Source: an uncultured Bacteroidales bacterium (GTDB lineage Bacteria > Bacteroidota > Bacteroidia > Bacteroidales > Bacteroidaceae). From it: a DNA stretch of 64,000 nucleotides. The notes under the pieces were generated by a model, which saw only the letters and a program-made list of their open reading frames with translations, was not told the DNA's origin and made no database searches. Positions 62,228 through 64,000 of this stretch are shown in pieces. The stretch's first letter is position 1. Every line of letters begins with the position of its first letter. Position numbers and translations under genes: made by a program. The stretch spans positions 1 through 64,000 of the forward strand of contig CACZBC010000001.1 in the NCBI GenBank assembly GCA_902779315.1, written 5' to 3'.

Positions 62228-63297
62228 TGGCCTTTCTCGAATTCAAGAACGTCAGGATTGCTGGTGTCAGTGCCGGCGTTCCCAAATCTGTCTTTTGCAA
62301 TCTCGACATAAAGGACATGTCGAGCGAATACGATGCAGCTTCCTTCGTTGAAACGACAGGAGTGAAAGAGCGTCGTATCGATGAACGCATGACGACTAGC
62401 GACCTTTGTGTTCCTGCAGCAGAAAAGTTGATAGCAGACTTGTCTTGGGAAAAGTCAGAGATAGATGCTCTGATTTTTGTTTCTCAAACCACAGACTATT
62501 ATCTTCCAGCCACAGCATGCATCGTGCAAGAACGACTCGGTCTTTCCAGAGAATGTTATGCGACAGATGTGGTGATAGGCTGTTCCGGATGGGTTTATGG
62601 AATGAGCATCGTTGCAAGCCTCTTGGCAAATGGTTCCATCAAGAAAGCCCTTCTGATGGCAGGAGATGCAAAACGACATGTTCCAACCAACGATCCTTTG
62701 TTCGGTTTTGCTGGAACAGTCACAGCTCTCGAATACAAAGAAGGTGCAGCAGGGTTTAAGTTCCACTTTGGCACAGATGGCAGCGGTTACGATGCAATCA
62801 TCATTCCCGATGGAGGATGTCGCAATCAGATATCGGACAAGAGTTTCAAAATAGAAGAGACAGGAGAAGGTGGCAGAGCAACAAATCGTCTGCAGACTAG
62901 GATGAAGGGAATGGATGTGTTCTCCTTTGGTATCACCACAGCCCCCAAATCAATTAAACGTCTTGCAGAGCATTTCGGCTTTGATTATCTTGATATGGAC
63001 TATTATGTGTTCCATCAGGCCAATATGAAGATGAACAACCTAATTGTCAAGAAGTTGAAGCTCGATCCGGATAAAGTGCCTTCGTGCATGTACGAATTCG
63101 GCAACACCTCTTCTGCAAGTATTCCACTTACGATTGTAACCCAACTCAAGGGCAAGTGCGAGAGCAAACCCTCAAAGTTCCTTTGCTGTGGCTTTGGCGT
63201 AGGTTTGTCATGGGGAACTGTTGTTTTCGAGGCAGAAGACATGGTAATATCAGATCTTGTAGAGGTTGACGAAATGGAGGACAGAGAATGGGTGTGA
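62227..63297 (+). CDS. Ketoacyl-ACP synthase III-family enzyme
   Basis: 356 residues of the FabH-like thiolase fold. Catalytic Cys119 (DVVIGCSGWVYG), His in VFHQANMKMNN and Asn in FGNTSSASIPL. It condenses or transfers an acyl group with the adjacent ACP. Location in a polysaccharide locus suggests a dedicated acyl building block or acyl transfer rather than fatty-acid initiation. It overlaps the SDR gene by 10 bp. Confidence 0.92.
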   Translation: MAFLEFKNVRIAGVSAGVPKSVFCNLDIKDMSSEYDAASFVETTGVKERRIDERMTTSDLCVPAAEKLIADLSWEKSEIDALIFVSQTTDYYLPATACIVQERLGLSRECYATDVVIGCSGWVYGMSIVASLLANGSIKKALLMAGDAKRHVPTNDPLFGFAGTVTALEYKEGAAGFKFHFGTDGSGYDAIIIPDGGCRNQISDKSFKIEETGEGGRATNRLQTRMKGMDVFSFGITTAPKSIKRLAEHFGFDYLDMDYYVFHQANMKMNNLIVKKLKLDPDKVPSCMYEFGNTSSASIPLTIVTQLKGKCESKPSKFLCCGFGVGLSWGTVVFEAEDMVISDLVEVDEMEDREWV

Positions 63298-64000
63298 ACT
63301 ATAATCCCTTTTCTTTGGAGGGGAAGACAATCCTTGTTACCGGAGCATCGTCTGGAATAGGTCAGGCTTGTGCAGTCGAGGCATCCAAGATGGGTGCAAA
63401 CGTCATTGTCTGTGGCAGGAATCAGGAAAGGCTGGCTCAAACAATGGCACTGATGGAAGGCACGGGCAATACTTCCTTCGAAGGCGATTTGCTTGATCAG
63501 GAAGTAATAGAAAGACTTGTTGCAGAAGTTCCTCCTCTTGACGGAGTGGTTCTCTCGGCAGGAAGAGGTCTGACCCTTCCTATAAAGTTCAGCACAAGAG
63601 AGAAGTTCGATGACATCTTCAACATCAACTTCTTTTCTCCGGTTGAGTTGTTGAGACTCCTGACCAAGAAAAAGAAACTCAACCAGAACTGTTCTGTCGT
63701 GATGATTGTCTCAATTGGTGGCAATTACATCCATTCTGTGGGCAATTCCATTTACGGGACATCCAAAGCGGCCTTGAAGTCGATGGTGAATTTCGCGGCA
63801 ATGGAGCTGGCTCCTCAAAAGATTAGAGTCAACGGCATTTGTCCCGGGATGGTAAATACTCCGTTAATCAACAGAGGGACATTGACCGAGGAACAGTTCA
63901 AGGCCGATATGGAACGGTATCCTCTGAAGCGATATGGCGAACCGAACGACATCGCTTATGGTGCAGTATATCTGTTGTCCGATGCATCTTCTTGGGTTAC
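63288..64000 (+). CDS. SDR oxidoreductase (FabG-like), cut by the window end
   Basis: 237 codons visible from the ATG at 63288; the 3' end lies outside. Rossmann motif VTGASSGIG, catalytic Tyr/Lys in YGTSKAALK and the PG motif in NGICPGMVNTP. It probably reduces a 3-ketoacyl-ACP made by the KAS III. The start overlaps the KAS III stop region. Confidence 0.9.
   Translation, partial: MGVNYNPFSLEGKTILVTGASSGIGQACAVEASKMGANVIVCGRNQERLAQTMALMEGTGNTSFEGDLLDQEVIERLVAEVPPLDGVVLSAGRGLTLPIKFSTREKFDDIFNINFFSPVELLRLLTKKKKLNQNCSVVMIVSIGGNYIHSVGNSIYGTSKAALKSMVNFAAMELAPQKIRVNGICPGMVNTPLINRGTLTEEQFKADMERYPLKRYGEPNDIAYGAVYLLSDASSWV

Overview
The window is about 64 kb of a Bacteroidales genome, most likely a Prevotellaceae-like gut or oral anaerobe. 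Supporting signs are SusC/SusD and several TonB receptors, TAnnTTTG-type (-7) promoters with weak or absent Shine-Dalgarno sites, DUF4301, DUF4491 and DUF2874 proteins, an UpxY antiterminator, and the short 'YDLSGR...GIYI...K' C-terminal tails on secreted proteins. Most content is chromosomal housekeeping with small accessory modules; I see no transposase, integrase, CRISPR array or rRNA.

Layout. 0-9.2 kb: end of an unidentified gene; a Fur-type regulator overlapping a metal-efflux permease with a fused HMA domain, followed by a large secreted metallopeptidase-like protein; mtnN and an EamA transporter; tRNA-Ser(CGA); a secreted EEP-fold nuclease/phosphatase; tcdA. 9.3-16.1 kb: an unsaturated-uronate (pectin) module: kduD, an orphan EIIC-type permease, a kduI with a signal peptide, DUF2264, and GH105-DUF4861. 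16.1-23.3 kb (minus): mutS2, an S9 peptidase and a Rel protein whose hydrolase motif has decayed. 23.6-33.7 kb (plus): two PepSY-like proteins, DUF4301, rpsA, rnz, a repetitive secreted protein, a CBM9-like protein, a CDP-alcohol phosphotransferase and an IspD-like cytidylyltransferase. 33.8-37.5 kb: SGNH/CE6-type esterase, EFR1-type ferredoxin-flavodoxin, NucA-like nuclease. 37.7-44.6 kb (minus): SusC-SusD-lipoprotein. 45-52.7 kb (minus): thioesterase, ABC exporter, HAD hydrolase, a thiamine-type PnuT transporter fused to an M64 peptidase, and a TonB receptor under a TPP riboswitch. 52.9-59.1 kb (minus): DUF4491, Y-family polymerase with a small YolD-like partner, a ZnuD-like TonB receptor with a Cys/His-rich small protein, an AlkZ-related protein and rubredoxin. 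59.4 kb to the end: start of a capsule/exopolysaccharide locus (UpxY, FrhB-acetyltransferase fusion, ACP, KAS III, SDR).

Most striking pattern. Eight intergenic gaps carry arrays of a degenerate unit repeated every 22 bp, usually about five units per array (about 110 bp), each unit beginning with GC and built on TAGTGTGACGTTT or its complement; the best unit is a perfect dyad. None lies inside a gene. The family matches no element I can name and may be a protein-binding or nucleoid-associated array. Other points of interest are a possibly periplasmic KduI paired with a PTS-less EIIC permease, the PnuT-M64 fusion, a TPP switch with a plausible two-state fold, two nested inverted-repeat structures, and GC-rich palindromic elements inserted in frame in two genes.

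How the parts work together. The uronate module can be read as a compartmented route: GH105 releases unsaturated uronate in the periplasm, exported KduI isomerises it, the EIIC-like permease imports it and KduD reduces it in the cytoplasm. Thiamine uptake is a TPP-switched TonB receptor plus PnuT. Metal handling appears twice (Fur/efflux at 4 kb; ZnuD-like receptor at 56 kb). All functional calls come from reading the sequence; no database search was run.
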